A stretch of DNA of 6,966 nt from Dehalococcoidia bacterium. GTDB lineage: Bacteria; Chloroflexota; Dehalococcoidia; Lucifugimonadales; JAGWBF01. The notes below the pieces were generated by a model that saw nothing but the letters and a program-made list of their open reading frames with translations, made no database searches and was not told the DNA's origin. Position numbers and translations under genes: made by a program. This document shows positions 6,630 through 6,966 of the stretch, one piece after another (positions within the stretch are counted from its first letter, which is position 1; every line of letters begins with the position of its first letter). The DNA lies in assembly GCA_021296015.1 (NCBI GenBank), contig JAGWBG010000188.1, forward strand, positions 1 to 6,966, written 5' to 3'.

Positions 6630-6966
6630 GGCTGACCAACCACCTATCGAGTATATCGGCTATACGTCTCGATGCCTGGCCGTCGCCATAGGGGTTCCTG
6701 ACCGCAGACATGCTCTGGTAGACATCCCCATCGTCCAGCAGGCGTTGGGTGGCCGCCAAAATGGAGTCGGTGTCCACACCCACCAACTCGGCAGCGCCCG
6801 CTTCGACCCCCTCCGGGCGCTCTGTGACTTTGCGCATCACCAGTGAGGGCTTTCCGAGGGACGGGGCCTCTTCCTGAATTCCCCCTGAATCGGTGAGTAC
6901 CAGATACGACCGTTTCATCAGCCATACGAAGGGCGCATACCCCAACGGCTCCAACAGATGCACCCT
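6622..6966 (-). CDS. wecB: UDP-N-acetylglucosamine 2-epimerase (non-hydrolysing), C-terminal part
   Basis: The frame is open through the right edge, so only the last 114 or so residues of a protein of about 370 are present and the start lies outside the window. It reads RVHLLEPLGY at the edge, then FVWLMKRSYLVLTDSGGIQE (12-31 of the visible frame counted from the V), EEAPSLGKP (31-39), TERPEGVEAG (47-56) and NPYGDGQAS (90-98). These are signature stretches of the second Rossmann lobe that binds the UDP-sugar in WecB/MnaA. The enzyme interconverts UDP-GlcNAc and UDP-ManNAc in the cytoplasm by anti-elimination and re-addition of UDP. It feeds WecC, whose GTG start overlaps this gene's TGA by 8 bases. 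The visible part is intact, with no missing motif. It is the most upstream gene visible in the - strand operon, so the promoter must lie beyond the window. Confidence 0.93.
   Translation of the reverse strand, partial: RVHLLEPLGYAPFVWLMKRSYLVLTDSGGIQEEAPSLGKPSLVMRKVTERPEGVEAGAAELVGVDTDSILAATQRLLDDGDVYQSMSAVRNPYGDGQASRRIADILDRWLVSRD
6640..6645 (-). promoter_or_regulatory. Candidate ribosome binding site for wecC
   Basis: AGGTGG on the - strand, inside the 3' end of wecB, ends 10 bases before the wecC GTG at 6629. Spacing is slightly long but it is the only purine-rich match nearby, and it supports the GTG as the start. Confidence 0.4.

Noticed and set aside
1..6966. tRNA, rRNA, CRISPR array, insertion sequence or attachment site
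   Set aside because: No regularly spaced repeats, transposase-like frames, terminal inverted repeats or tRNA-like cloverleaf sequences were seen on either strand.

Overview
The window is part of a surface-polysaccharide locus from a bacterium. A long membrane protein of the O-antigen ligase type fused to TPR repeats, moderately high GC, frequent GTG starts and an intergenic palindrome I associate from memory with Chloroflexota all fit a Chloroflexota (for example Dehalococcoidia-like) genome. That assignment is an inference, since no rRNA or taxonomic marker gene is present.

Layout: two transcription units converge. On the + strand, bases 1-96 are the last 31 codons and stop of a gene cut by the window edge, possibly a sulfotransferase. 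It is followed by a 905-residue O-antigen ligase/polymerase-like protein with C-terminal TPRs (147-2864). A 226-base convergent intergenic region (2865-3090) holds two small hairpins and no convincing gene. On the - strand, reading from the right edge inwards, are the 3' end of a UDP-GlcNAc 2-epimerase (wecB, 6966-6622), a UDP-ManNAc dehydrogenase (wecC, 6629-5352), a D-glucuronyl C5-epimerase family protein (5365-4328), and a GT4 glycosyltransferase broken into two reading frames (4316-3894 and 3924-3091). The first three - strand genes overlap by 8 and 14 bases and the glycosyltransferase follows after 11 bases, so this is almost certainly one operon.

How the genes work together: WecB and WecC convert UDP-GlcNAc to UDP-ManNAc and then UDP-ManNAcA, a uronic-acid donor. 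A glycosyltransferase would transfer a sugar to a growing lipid-linked glycan. The C5-epimerase homologue is expected to invert C5 of a uronic acid residue in the polymer. The ligase-like protein on the other strand could polymerise the finished glycan or attach it to an acceptor outside the membrane.

Most notable points: a GAG-type C5-epimerase sits next to a ManNAcA rather than a GlcA donor pathway, which raises the possibility of a D-ManNAcA to L-GulNAcA conversion. The GT4 gene has a net loss of about 25 bases that removes a conserved motif and shifts the frame. The TPR-fused ligase has a polybasic loop that suggests its TPR domain lies outside the cell.
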